Origin: Bacilli bacterium
GTDB lineage: Bacteria; Bacillota_I; Bacilli_A; ML615J-28; CAG-698
Assembly: GCA_028702495.1 (NCBI GenBank)
Contig: JAQVOS010000005.1
Location: 1 to 48,850 of the forward strand
Direction of reading: 5' to 3'
DNA length: 48,850 bases
This document shows, piece by piece, positions 27,627 through 35,931 of this stretch; positions within the stretch are counted from its first letter, which is position 1; every line of letters starts with the position of its first letter. The position numbers and the translations under genes are program-made. The notes beneath the pieces are model-generated. The model saw only the letters and a program-made list of their open reading frames with translations. It was not told where the DNA came from and searched no databases.

Positions 27627-28511
27627 ATGTCGGTTTTAGTATGTGAAAACATCAGTATGGCTTCACGACGCCGTGAAGCAATCAAGAATTTCTCCTATAA
27701 TTTTTTAGATCAGCGTATTTATACCATTGTTGGAAAAACAGAATCGGGTCAAAGTGATCTACTCGACCTCATCACAGCGAGACGTGACTCCTCGGAAGGG
27801 ATCCTTACCCTTGATGGCGAGCAATTACATCGCGATAGCCCCGACGCTATTAAAATTTGCTATCTACCTCCTGACACCACATTTGCTTCAGGTATTAGTG
27901 TTTTTGAAATTTTTAAGATGATGGCTGCTTTTTTCCCCAATTGGGATACCTATTATGCGTATGAACTAGCCAGTTATTTTGATATCAATTACAAAGCCTC
28001 CTATGGGTCTTTAAATGAGGTCAAAAAATCCTTATTAATTGGCATTTTAAGTCTTGCAACACGAGCCAATATGACCGTTTTATATCATCCCGTGGAACAA
28101 GCAGACATCAAATCCCGGTATGATTTTTTTAATTTTCTCTATGCCCATCAAGAAAAGTATCCTCGAACCTTCATTATCGCAACAAATATGGTAGATGAGA
28201 TTGACTATTTAACCGATCAACTGCTTCTTCTTGACAAAGGAAAACTCATTTCAACGTTTAACATCAATGAATTACAGGATTCCTTTAAATATTTAACTGG
28301 GAAAAGTGAAGTGTTACGTTCACTGATTACAGGAATAAAAGTCATTGGATACGAAGAACGTGGTAAAACACTCACCGTTTGTATTCGAGAAAAATTACGA
28401 AAAGATGACATTCGAAAATATCAAAAGTATTTGATTAAAATATCAGAAGTCCCCATTCAAAAGATTATCATCTATTTGATTAGTCTTCGTGAGAAAAAGG
28501 GGGTGAGTTAG
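27627..28511 (+). CDS. ABC-transporter ATPase-like protein with all nucleotide motifs degenerate
   Basis: 294 residues with the fold layout of a YtrB-like ABC nucleotide-binding domain, including FPNWDTYYAYELASYFDI and a C-terminal LLLLDKGKLISTF. Every catalytic motif is altered: Walker A GKTESGQS (Gln42 in place of Lys), Q-loop YLPPD (Pro82 in place of Gln), signature SLNEV in place of LSGGQ, Walker B VLYHPVEQAD (Tyr153-His154 in place of Asp-Glu) and switch ATN (Asn187 in place of His). AAAGGAGG directly precedes the ATG, ruling out the longer frame. It abuts a membrane protein gene. Probably a non-hydrolysing structural or regulatory subunit; function unknown. Confidence 0.75.
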   Translation: MSVLVCENISMASRRREAIKNFSYNFLDQRIYTIVGKTESGQSDLLDLITARRDSSEGILTLDGEQLHRDSPDAIKICYLPPDTTFASGISVFEIFKMMAAFFPNWDTYYAYELASYFDINYKASYGSLNEVKKSLLIGILSLATRANMTVLYHPVEQADIKSRYDFFNFLYAHQEKYPRTFIIATNMVDEIDYLTDQLLLLDKGKLISTFNINELQDSFKYLTGKSEVLRSLITGIKVIGYEERGKTLTVCIREKLRKDDIRKYQKYLIKISEVPIQKIIIYLISLREKKGVS

Positions 28512-29162
28512 ATGAAAATGCCTCCACTTCGTTTCCATTTCTATGGGATTCGTTTAAGAATCCTCTTAGTACTCGTTCTCATAGGCGTCATCTATGCTCT
28601 TCCAAGTTTTAATATTCTCAATTCTGTTGATGCCTTTGCAATTCTAATTGCTCTTGTGACCATTGCAATCTTTAGTATAGGCTTTCATACATTCAACACC
28701 ACAAGCAAGAGTTATTTATCGCTTCGCAATCATCGCAAGAAGTTCTTTTGGAGTGCTGAAATCTTTGCTGACCTCGTTTGCTTATGGGGAGGGCTCATGA
28801 TGAATGGTTTCTTTTACCTTTACTATCAGGAAAGTATCACGACTCCCCTCATCATAACCCTCATCGTTTTCCCATTTTTGTTCTTCACTGTGGTTCACAG
28901 CATTGGGTCCGGGGTTGCTTTATTATTACGAAATCGTTTTTCACAAATTCTTGCCCTGAATGTTGTCATCCTTGGAGTTGCATTGTTTTATAAAACTCTA
29001 TGGGAGAATCGAACTGTTTTGCAACAATTGCTTTTATTAATACCGATTTCTATCTACCCCTATGATTATCCCTATGCTTATACACTTTTAATTACTATCA
29101 TTACCGTATTTTCACTCCTACTTGCTTTTATTAATTATCTTATATTTACTAAAAAAAGATAA
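28512..29162 (+). CDS. Six-helix membrane protein paired with the ABC-like protein
   Basis: 216 residues with about six hydrophobic helices (near 15-32, 41-60, 83-105, 112-132, 140-160 and 190-212), a short basic N-terminus and a C-terminal TKKR. No family is recognised. The ATG follows the stop of the ABC-like gene without a gap, and GGGGGTGAG before it serves as ribosome binding site, so the two products are made together and are likely partners. It resembles a small ABC permease subunit only in general shape. Confidence 0.6.
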   Translation: MKMPPLRFHFYGIRLRILLVLVLIGVIYALPSFNILNSVDAFAILIALVTIAIFSIGFHTFNTTSKSYLSLRNHRKKFFWSAEIFADLVCLWGGLMMNGFFYLYYQESITTPLIITLIVFPFLFFTVVHSIGSGVALLLRNRFSQILALNVVILGVALFYKTLWENRTVLQQLLLLIPISIYPYDYPYAYTLLITIITVFSLLLAFINYLIFTKKR

Positions 29163-29190
29163 ACAACATCATTGTGTTGTTTATCTTTTT
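29151..29190. terminator. Bidirectional terminator between convergent genes
   Basis: AAAAAGATAAACAAC and GTGTTGTTTATCTTTTT form a long stem with a short loop, T-rich on both strands. It ends the plus-strand membrane protein gene and the minus-strand DUF1146 gene. Confidence 0.88.
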
Positions 29191-29205
29191 ACTATGAAGT
29201 ATTAT

Positions 29206-29430
29206 CTACGCAGTAATAAATACTATAATTTGATCTAATAGGCGTGTGATGGCTTCTGCTGTTAAAAATCCACAAATGAAACTAACAACATACAAAAGAA
29301 AATATAACTCACGTACTTGGTTTCGGCGTAGTATTTTCTCATAATCAAAAGCTTTTAGACTTTGAAAGGTTAAAAACGTGATGACGATTAAAACAACAAT
29401 GTATAAAACAACGGCAATACGGGGATTCAT
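29206..29430 (-). CDS. DUF1146 (YwzB-like) small membrane protein
   Basis: 74 residues with two hydrophobic helices (about 5-24 and 44-70) separated by a basic loop, KILRRNQVRELYF. Length and layout match the DUF1146/TIGR02327 family of Firmicute membrane proteins, whose function is unknown. It is 8 bases downstream of the nucleotide-sugar dehydratase gene and shares its transcript. Confidence 0.75.
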   Translation of the reverse strand: MNPRIAVVLYIVVLIVITFLTFQSLKAFDYEKILRRNQVRELYFLLYVVSFICGFLTAEAITRLLDQIIVFITA

Positions 29431-29438
29431 AAACCCTC

Positions 29439-31316
29439 CTAATTACTCGTTTTGTCATCGATGATGTACTCAGTCACCAATGACTGAACAAGCGATTTAA
29501 CTTCTTGATTGGATACAACCTCAAATTGACTACGAATGGTTGCAACAAAATCTTCAATGTTTTTAATCGGTTGATGATTATGTTCAATAAAGATTTTATC
29601 ATTTTTGGTTTTAATGTTATTTTCAACATCGACCAAGAGTTCTTCATAGAGTTTTTCTCCAGGACGAAGTCCGATTTCTTTGATTTGAATATCGACATGA
29701 GGGACAAGTCCACTAAGGCGAATCATTTGTTCCGCCATGTTATAAATGCGAACGGGTTCACCCATATCTAAAATAAAGATTTCGCCACCCGTTGCATAGA
29801 CACCAGACTGTAAAATGAGACTTACCGCCTCAGGAATGGTCATAAAATAACGCGTAATATCGCGATGGGTAATGGTAATGGGACCTCCTTGTGTAATTTG
29901 CTTTTTAAAGAGAGGAACCACACTTCCATGACTTCCTAAAACATTCCCAAAACGGACGGCTGAATAGTTTGTTTCTGAAATGTTATCAAAATATTGAATG
30001 ATTTTTTCACAGCAACTCTTAGTCGCTCCCATGACATTAGTAGGACGAACTGCTTTATCGGTCGATACTAGCACCATTTTTTCAGCATGGTATTTATTGG
30101 CAAGAGAAGCAACATTATATGTTCCTAAAACATTGGTCCGAACCGCTTCTACGGCACTATCTTCCATCAAAGGAACATGTTTATAAGCGGCAGCATGGAA
30201 GATGATCTGGGGATGGTATTTTTTCATGACTTCTTCAATACGATGGTCATTATAAACACTCCCAATGAGGACTACTAGATGAATATTACGTTGCTCTTCT
30301 TGAATGCGTTGGCGCAAATCAAGCTGAACATCATACGTTGTATTTTCATAGATATCAAAAATGATGAGGGTGCGAGGATTATAGCTAATGATTTGATTAC
30401 ATAATTCAGAGCCAATGGATCCACCACCGCCTGTCACTAAAACGACTTTATCATGAAGAAATTCACTGACACCTTCATTTTGTAAATCGACGACGCCACG
30501 AGCTAAAAGGTCTTCAATTTTGACATCAATGATGGTCGGTGCACTATCCCCTGAAATTTCTGTCATAAGCGGAAGTCGTTTAATTTTTATACTAGCGACA
30601 TTAAAGATGCGAATGAGTTCTTTTAGTTGTATACTTTCAATATTGGCAATGGCAATAATGACTTCTTGAATTTTAAAGCGTTCAATAAGGGCAACAGAAT
30701 CTTTGACAGGCCCATAAATGGGAATTCCATTCAACGATTTGTGAATTTTTTCGGGGCTGTCATCTACAAAAGCAACAATACGATTGTGAAGATTGAGATT
30801 TTTGGTGACTTCATCAAGCACCATTTTCCCACCACTTCCGGCACCGATAACAAGGGTAGGAATGATTTTTAATCCATTCACTTCGCCTGTTCCAACGATG
30901 ATACGGAGGCGAAGGAAGAGTCTTTTCGCTCCCCGTAGGAAATAATGAAGAATGAAGGTAACTGGCATGACAAGAATCATAAAATCTAAACTAAACAAAC
31001 CCGGTTTCGCAAAGGCAAAAATGATGTAAATAAGAATGGATGACACAAGCTCACTCGCAACGAGCTTGAGTAATTCCATAATCCCAACAAATTCTAAAAG
31101 CAGATTGTATAAGTTAAAGATGATAAGAAAAATAATTTTAATTCCAATGATGCCTAAAATGATGTACAACCAATAATCAACATCAAATAAATTGACTTGT
31201 TGAATGTGGTATAACCCAAACCAATAAGCAATAAAGATGATGGTACAATCTACTAATATGAATTGTGTGGTTCGAAAATGACGGTGATTGAGTTTCTTTA
31301 AAAAATCATTATTCAT
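29439..31316 (-). CDS. CapD/FlaA1-type membrane nucleotide-sugar 4,6-dehydratase
   Basis: Predicted UDP-GlcNAc 4,6-dehydratase-like enzyme for surface polysaccharide or glycan synthesis. Four N-terminal helices (about residues 15-120) precede a CoA-binding-like Rossmann domain with VIGAGSGGKMVLDEV and then the catalytic SDR domain with VLVTGGGGSIGSELC, VSTDKAVRPTNVMGATK (Met in the usual Tyr position, as in this family) and RFGNVLGSHGSVVPLF. Length 625 is usual for the long form. The start at 31316 is chosen for AAAGAGG upstream; the longer in-frame start overlaps the promoter. No glycosyltransferase or polysaccharide genes lie nearby. Confidence 0.88.
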   Translation of the reverse strand: MNNDFLKKLNHRHFRTTQFILVDCTIIFIAYWFGLYHIQQVNLFDVDYWLYIILGIIGIKIIFLIIFNLYNLLLEFVGIMELLKLVASELVSSILIYIIFAFAKPGLFSLDFMILVMPVTFILHYFLRGAKRLFLRLRIIVGTGEVNGLKIIPTLVIGAGSGGKMVLDEVTKNLNLHNRIVAFVDDSPEKIHKSLNGIPIYGPVKDSVALIERFKIQEVIIAIANIESIQLKELIRIFNVASIKIKRLPLMTEISGDSAPTIIDVKIEDLLARGVVDLQNEGVSEFLHDKVVLVTGGGGSIGSELCNQIISYNPRTLIIFDIYENTTYDVQLDLRQRIQEEQRNIHLVVLIGSVYNDHRIEEVMKKYHPQIIFHAAAYKHVPLMEDSAVEAVRTNVLGTYNVASLANKYHAEKMVLVSTDKAVRPTNVMGATKSCCEKIIQYFDNISETNYSAVRFGNVLGSHGSVVPLFKKQITQGGPITITHRDITRYFMTIPEAVSLILQSGVYATGGEIFILDMGEPVRIYNMAEQMIRLSGLVPHVDIQIKEIGLRPGEKLYEELLVDVENNIKTKNDKIFIEHNHQPIKNIEDFVATIRSQFEVVSNQEVKSLVQSLVTEYIIDDKTSN

Positions 31317-31346
31317 AATATGCCTCTTTTGGTCTACTGCAAGCAT

Positions 31347-31375
31347 ATTATAGCATGAATTGAAAATTATATCAA
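31347..31375 (-). promoter_or_regulatory. Promoter of the nucleotide-sugar dehydratase gene
   Basis: TTGATA (31370-31375), 17 bases, TATAAT (31347-31352) on the minus strand, about 30 bases before the ATG. Confidence 0.8.
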
Positions 31376-31396
31376 GAATCAGTCAAAAAAAGTAAA

Positions 31397-31444
31397 ATAA
31401 AAAACTGATATCAAAATCATGGATAGAAAGATTTTGATATCAGT
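31397..31444 (-). terminator. Terminator of upp
   Basis: A perfect 15 bp stem is formed by ACTGATATCAAAATC (31404-31418) and GATTTTGATATCAGT (31430-31444), with an 11-base loop and TTTTTT following on the minus strand. Confidence 0.92.
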
Positions 31445-31450
31445 GTTCCT

Positions 31451-32080
31451 TTATTTTGTTCCGTATAAACGGTCTCCGCAATCGCCAAGACCTGGAATGA
31501 TGTATCCTTTGTCATTTAGTTTTTCATCTAAGCAAGCCAAATAGATATCGACATCCGGATGATCATGCTGAATTCGCTTCACTCCTTCTGGGGCCCCAAC
31601 CAATCCAACATAACTCATCTTTTTAACACCACGTTTTTTTAGGATGTTAATTGCATGACTGACTGATCCGCCCGTTGCAAGCATTGGATCCACAATCATC
31701 ACTTCAGCTTCGTTAATAATACTCGGAAATTTCGCATAATATTCGTGAGGTTCGAGGGTTACCTCATCACGATAAACCCCAATATGACCCACTTTAGCCG
31801 TAGGAACGAGGGATAAAATACCATCAACCATTCCCAATCCTGCACGAAGAATCGGAACAATAACCAATTCACTAGCAAGTTTTTTTGCATGAGCAATTCC
31901 CACGGGGGTTTTTACATCAATACTTATGGTAGGCAAATTTCTTGTAATTTCAAAAGCCATGAGCATACCAATTTCTGATACAGTTTGACGAAAATCTTTT
32001 GTGCCCGTTGCCTCATCACGAATGAGTGCTAATTTGTGGTGAATCAAGGGATGATCTAAAATGACAAGTTTACCATTCAT
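31451..32080 (-). CDS. upp: Uracil phosphoribosyltransferase
   Basis: Salvages uracil to UMP using phosphoribosyl pyrophosphate. The PRPP-binding loop [13 protein letters not shown], the early segment [13 protein letters not shown], and the C-terminal uracil-binding [17 protein letters not shown] are all family signatures. Length 209 is exact for the family. The ATG overlaps the rpiB stop by 4 bases (ATGA), matching the rpiB-(glyA)-upp grouping in Firmicutes; glyA is absent here. Confidence 0.98.
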   Translation of the reverse strand: MNGKLVILDHPLIHHKLALIRDEATGTKDFRQTVSEIGMLMAFEITRNLPTISIDVKTPVGIAHAKKLASELVIVPILRAGLGMVDGILSLVPTAKVGHIGVYRDEVTLEPHEYYAKFPSIINEAEVMIVDPMLATGGSVSHAINILKKRGVKKMSYVGLVGAPEGVKRIQHDHPDVDIYLACLDEKLNDKGYIIPGLGDCGDRLYGTK

Positions 32081-32520
32081 CTTTGTTCCTCCTGTTTGGT
32101 AATGATTTCAACACGGCGGAGATGACGTCCACCGTCAAATGGAGTGCTGACAAAGATATCAATGATGGCTTGGGCTTCTTTTGCAGTCGTAAATTTTTGA
32201 CCAAAGCATAAGACATTGGCATCATTGTGGCGTCGAGCAGATTCTGCTTCTTGCACTTGATGGACATGTGCAGCTCGAATTCCATGAAATTTATTGGCGC
32301 TAATGCACATTCCAATGCCTGTCGTGCAAACTAGAATTCCGAATTCAACGACTTTGTTCTGAATATCCTTACAGACCTTCTCAGCATATAGAGGATAGTC
32401 AACGCTTTCGGCATCATAGGCACCAGAATCAACAACTTCAATTTTTCGGCTTTGTAGATATTTTACAATATCTTGCTTTAAATGAAAACCTCCATGATCG
32501 GATCCAATACTGATTTTCAT
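32077..32520 (-). CDS. rpiB: Ribose-5-phosphate isomerase B
   Basis: Interconverts ribose 5-phosphate and ribulose 5-phosphate in the pentose phosphate pathway, supplying the PRPP used by Upp. [11 protein letters not shown] at the N-terminus, the catalytic-cysteine segment [15 protein letters not shown], and [26 protein letters not shown] are diagnostic for the RpiB/LacAB family. The start at 32520 is preferred over a GTG three codons upstream because GGGAGGTG is well placed for it. Length 147 is normal. Confidence 0.95.
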   Translation of the reverse strand: MKISIGSDHGGFHLKQDIVKYLQSRKIEVVDSGAYDAESVDYPLYAEKVCKDIQNKVVEFGILVCTTGIGMCISANKFHGIRAAHVHQVQEAESARRHNDANVLCFGQKFTTAKEAQAIIDIFVSTPFDGGRHLRRVEIITKQEEQR

Positions 32521-32596
32521 GTCAAACACCTCCCATTTCTTGTTTCATTATAGCACATGTCATTTCATTTTGCATTAAAAATTTTGGAAAAACAAA

Positions 32597-32626
32597 ATGA
32601 AAACCCTCTTATTTTTAAGAGGGTTT
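32597..32626 (-). terminator. Terminator of the alr-prmC-ywlC operon
   Basis: An 11 bp stem, AAACCCTCTTA (32601-32611) with TAAGAGGGTTT (32616-32626), has a TTTT loop; the T-run beyond it on the minus strand is interrupted. It begins just past the ywlC stop codon. Confidence 0.75.
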
Positions 32627-32628
32627 CG

Positions 32629-33183
32629 TTATGAACGGATGATACGAGCTGGACTAATCGAGACATCAATGATTTTTGAAGGCTTTTTAGAAAAGGTCAC
32701 TTCATCCGTCACAATATAATCAATCTCATGAAAAAAATTCTCATAAATAGTTTCAACATCATTCATTTCGGCTTCGCCACTGATGTTAACAGAGGTTGTT
32801 GCCATAAGTCCAAATTGACTTAAGAGTGTAAGTGCGACTCTTGAATTGGGCATCCGAAAGGCAACGGTTGGAAACCCTTTGGTAATGCTCTCATCAATTA
32901 GGGGATTCGCTTCAAATATGAGGGTTAGAGCTCCTGGCCAACCTTCATCCATCCATCGTTTGGCCTCAGCAGTCACGTTTTTTACATACGCATCAATGTC
33001 TTTGTTTGGGGTTAGAATGGCAAGTGGTTTTCCACCATCCCGTTTTTTCATTTTGAAAATTCGCGCGATGGCTTCTAAATCTCCCACACGTGCTCCGACA
33101 CCATAGACGGTATCTGTCGGGAAGCAAATGACTTTCCCAGTGATGTCCTGTAAGAGGAGTTTTTCTAAAGTGATCTTTTCCAT
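32629..33183 (-). CDS. ywlC: L-threonylcarbamoyladenylate synthase (Sua5/YwlC/YrdC family)
   Basis: Makes threonylcarbamoyl-AMP for t6A37 modification of tRNAs that read ANN codons. The YrdC domain shows FPTDTVYGVGA, KMKKRDGGKPLAIL (KxR...K substrate-binding set) and MATTSVNISGEAE. At 184 residues it is the single-domain YrdC form without the C-terminal Sua5 domain of Bacillus YwlC. It overlaps the upstream membrane protein gene by 19 bases and ends the operon. Confidence 0.93.
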   Translation of the reverse strand: MEKITLEKLLLQDITGKVICFPTDTVYGVGARVGDLEAIARIFKMKKRDGGKPLAILTPNKDIDAYVKNVTAEAKRWMDEGWPGALTLIFEANPLIDESITKGFPTVAFRMPNSRVALTLLSQFGLMATTSVNISGEAEMNDVETIYENFFHEIDYIVTDEVTFSKKPSKIIDVSISPARIIRS

Positions 33184-34079
33184 AACCTAATAACCTCTTT
33201 TTGATACTCAGCAAGGGTAATCTCTTTTTTGTCCCGTAAATACATTAGTTTTAACATGGTCTCATTTTTTTCTTGAGGAGTTAAAAGTGAATAATCCGAA
33301 GGAACACCAGCTCCCTCAAGAATGTGAGCAATGTTATGTTCCTCTTCCTCAGGTCCATATAGTTCCTCATAAGGATTCACAAAAGTCGTATCGCTTGTTG
33401 AAGGGTTTTCTTCTTCACGAAGTGATTCTTCCGTGGGCTCAACTTCATCTGGCTCTTCTTCTGGTGTTTGATTGAGATAGCTGAAATGGTAACTGTTTAC
33501 ACTTCTTCGCTCAGGATTAAAGAGACCTTTTTTCGTTTTAAAGAGGATGAACAAGATAAGACTCGAGACGCCCATCACTCCTAATGAAATCCAAATAATG
33601 AGATCAAGAGTGGTAATCGCACGATAAAGGGTCGCAAAACTTCCTCCTTCACCCTGTCCTGTTGAAGAAAAGAGTTGTGTCAGCCGAAAGGTTTCAATCG
33701 ATTGGGCTTCAACTTCAATTTGACGACGAATGGTTGATGCATCATCAAGAACGATGATTCTCATTCCCGTCTTATTATGCATTGCAATACACGAAATATC
33801 GCCGCGATTGTTTTGGGGTAAATTATATACAGTTGTTCCAATTTCAAGAATGAGACGATAGTTTTTCGCAGTTTCTGAAAAGAAACATATTCCTAAGGAC
33901 ACTTCATCTTCATAGACACCTTGAACCACGGTCAGGTGATAATAGGGTGATGAATAATCATCGAGGATGACATATTCTTGGTATCGATTAGTTACTTCTT
34001 CGATAAATGAAGTTTTCCATTCCTCATGGGGAAGGCCAAGAAAAATGAATGATAATAAGAGTAGCATCAATGTTTTCAT
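33165..34079 (-). CDS. Exported single-pass membrane protein with acidic linker and SHOCT-like tail
   Basis: No known family for most of the 304 residues. A signal peptide (about 1-17) leads to an extracytoplasmic domain (about 18-155), then one membrane helix (about 160-182), a cytoplasmic linker rich in Glu, Pro and Ser (about 200-255), and a C-terminal helical segment around LMYLRDKKEITLAEYQKEV that resembles a SHOCT-type oligomerisation tail. The ATG overlaps the prmC stop (ATGA) and its end overlaps ywlC, so it is firmly embedded in this operon. Function unknown. Confidence 0.7.
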   Translation of the reverse strand: MKTLMLLLLSFIFLGLPHEEWKTSFIEEVTNRYQEYVILDDYSSPYYHLTVVQGVYEDEVSLGICFFSETAKNYRLILEIGTTVYNLPQNNRGDISCIAMHNKTGMRIIVLDDASTIRRQIEVEAQSIETFRLTQLFSSTGQGEGGSFATLYRAITTLDLIIWISLGVMGVSSLILFILFKTKKGLFNPERRSVNSYHFSYLNQTPEEEPDEVEPTEESLREEENPSTSDTTFVNPYEELYGPEEEEHNIAHILEGAGVPSDYSLLTPQEKNETMLKLMYLRDKKEITLAEYQKEVIRLWKRSL

Positions 34080-34891
34080 AGAGGGCTCCTTGCAATCATT
34101 ACACGCATGCGACCTGCGTGGTCTTTTCGAAATGTCACTTCTTTAAAATAGGTAGCAGCAAAATCGGCAAGAGCTTCTTGATGCTCACTGTGAATTTCAA
34201 GAATCAGAATGCCTTGATCTCGCAAATATTTTTTTGCATGCTTGATGATTTGATGATTGTGATATTGTCCACCTTCAGGACTATAGAGGGCAAGATGAGG
34301 TTCATAATCATTCACCATTGCCTCAAGATTTTCCTTGGAATCAATATAGGGAGGATTGGAAATGATGAGATCATAACTTCCTGTGACTGTTTCCCATAAA
34401 TCACTGTGAATCCATTCGATAGAGGCATGATGTTGCAGGGCATTTTGCTTTGCAACGAATAAGGCATCTTGACAGATGTCAGTTGCCCTCACGCTTGCGT
34501 TTGGAACCTCACACTGAATGGTAATGGCAATCGCTCCACTTCCTGTTCCGATATCGAGAACTTTTGGATGAGGGTGATTTAAAAGGGATTCTATGGCGGC
34601 TTCAACCACCACTTCTGTATCATATCGTGGAATGAGAACCGCGGGGTTCACAAAAAATTTTCGTCCATAAAAATAGGTGTGTCCCACATAGTATTGGGGA
34701 GGATAATGTTCCTCTAACAGGCGTCTTACACCTGTCTCTAATGCTTGCTGCAATGTGGAAGATAATTCTTCTTGTGGAGATAGTAATATTTTTGAACGTG
34801 ATTTTCCACTCAATTCGACAAGCAAAAACCATAGATGTGATTCTTCATCGGGATGCTGTTTTATAAAGGCAATCCAGTCATGATAGGTCAC
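34076..34891 (-). CDS. prmC: Peptide chain release factor N5-glutamine methyltransferase
   Basis: Methylates the glutamine of the GGQ motif in release factors RF1 and RF2. The SAM-binding DIGTGSGAIAIT, the catalytic ISNPPYID and the N-terminal PQYYVGHTYFYG and VLIPRYDTE are typical. The GTG start at 34891 is preferred: it forms a 4-base GTGA overlap with alr and gives 271 residues with a normal N-terminus; an in-frame TTG at 34921 would add ten residues. Its substrate gene prfA lies just upstream, with alr inserted between them. Confidence 0.92.
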   Translation of the reverse strand: MTYHDWIAFIKQHPDEESHLWFLLVELSGKSRSKILLSPQEELSSTLQQALETGVRRLLEEHYPPQYYVGHTYFYGRKFFVNPAVLIPRYDTEVVVEAAIESLLNHPHPKVLDIGTGSGAIAITIQCEVPNASVRATDICQDALFVAKQNALQHHASIEWIHSDLWETVTGSYDLIISNPPYIDSKENLEAMVNDYEPHLALYSPEGGQYHNHQIIKHAKKYLRDQGILILEIHSEHQEALADFAATYFKEVTFRKDHAGRMRVMIARSPL

Positions 34892-35883
34892 GGTAAATAC
34901 CGAACCTTTCGATATTGCCAATTGGTATAAGCTTCATAATTGATGAATCCGGCATAATTTGCGAGTTCTTTAGCGGGTAAATGGGTCGACAATAACTCGA
35001 AGACGTGATCGGTTGTGATATTTTTATTAACTTTCACAAATGTGTGATTCATACAAATGCGACCAACAATTTCATAGGTATAATCCTCACACCAAACATG
35101 GAATCCTTCAAAGCGACGCGAATAACCATCTCCATAACCAATCGGTAAAACAGCAATGTATTCTTTCGTTTTAGCAACATACTTGGCACTATATCCTATG
35201 GATTCTCCCGCTTCAAGAACTTGGATCTTCAAGGGTTTGACGGCAACGCGCATCAAGGGTTTAGTATCATATAAACCCAATCCAATACGAGCATAATTGC
35301 CATATGAGCAAATAAAAGCTGTTGAACTTGCCGCGCAGTGAATCATTGGGAAAGGATAGAAAGCCGCATATTTTTGAAAAATGGATACTTGTTCAGCCAT
35401 TGCCTCCACACTGATGAAATGTGTATAAATTCCATCGATGTGAAATTTGGGATGGACACGTAGCATATCCATGAGTTGGGTGAATTCTACCCAATCTTTG
35501 ATTCCCAAACGACTCATTTTGGTATCGATTTGAATTTGAACACGAATGTGATCTAATTTCGGATCTCCTAAGAGACGGAGATAATCTTGATAAGAGTTGA
35601 GAGTGACCACCAAATTGGGATATTTTTTTAAAAGATGATAATCATTCGAATCAACACTATTATGAATCATAATAGGAATTTGTATGCCTGCTTCCACGAG
35701 TGGTACTGCTTCTTCAATCTCATTTACAAACAAATAGTCAACACCATACGTAATCAATGCTTGACTAATGGCGACAGACCCATGACCATAAGCATTATTT
35801 TTAACAACTCCGATGATTTTCTTCCCTGAAGTGCGAAAATATTCAAGGTTTTCTTTTAAATGTTGCAAGTAGATTTCAATCAT
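34888..35883 (-). CDS. alr: Alanine racemase
   Basis: PLP enzyme making D-alanine for peptidoglycan. The PLP-lysine motif reads VVKNNAYGHG, the cofactor-binding RIGLGLYD and catalytic-tyrosine region IGYSAKY are present, as are LPIGYGDGYSRRF and the C-terminal INYEAYT. At 331 residues it is shorter than the usual 360-390. The conserved CMDQ segment reads CMNH, replacing the aspartate and glutamine. It is 37 bases downstream of prfA, behind the prfA terminator. Still most likely a true racemase, but a check of activity-site changes is worthwhile. Confidence 0.9.
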   Translation of the reverse strand: MIEIYLQHLKENLEYFRTSGKKIIGVVKNNAYGHGSVAISQALITYGVDYLFVNEIEEAVPLVEAGIQIPIMIHNSVDSNDYHLLKKYPNLVVTLNSYQDYLRLLGDPKLDHIRVQIQIDTKMSRLGIKDWVEFTQLMDMLRVHPKFHIDGIYTHFISVEAMAEQVSIFQKYAAFYPFPMIHCAASSTAFICSYGNYARIGLGLYDTKPLMRVAVKPLKIQVLEAGESIGYSAKYVAKTKEYIAVLPIGYGDGYSRRFEGFHVWCEDYTYEIVGRICMNHTFVKVNKNITTDHVFELLSTHLPAKELANYAGFINYEAYTNWQYRKVRYLP

Positions 35884-35906
35884 ACATTCTTCCCCTTTGA
35901 ATGGTG

Positions 35907-35931
35907 AAAAAGCCTATGAATTAGGCTTTTT
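35907..35931 (-). terminator. prfA terminator overlapping its stop codon
   Basis: A 10 bp stem is formed by AAAAAGCCTA (35907-35916) and TAGGCTTTTT (35922-35931) with a 5-base loop. The TAA stop of prfA (35921-35923) lies at the loop edge. The RNA ends in TTTTT on the minus strand. Confidence 0.85.
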
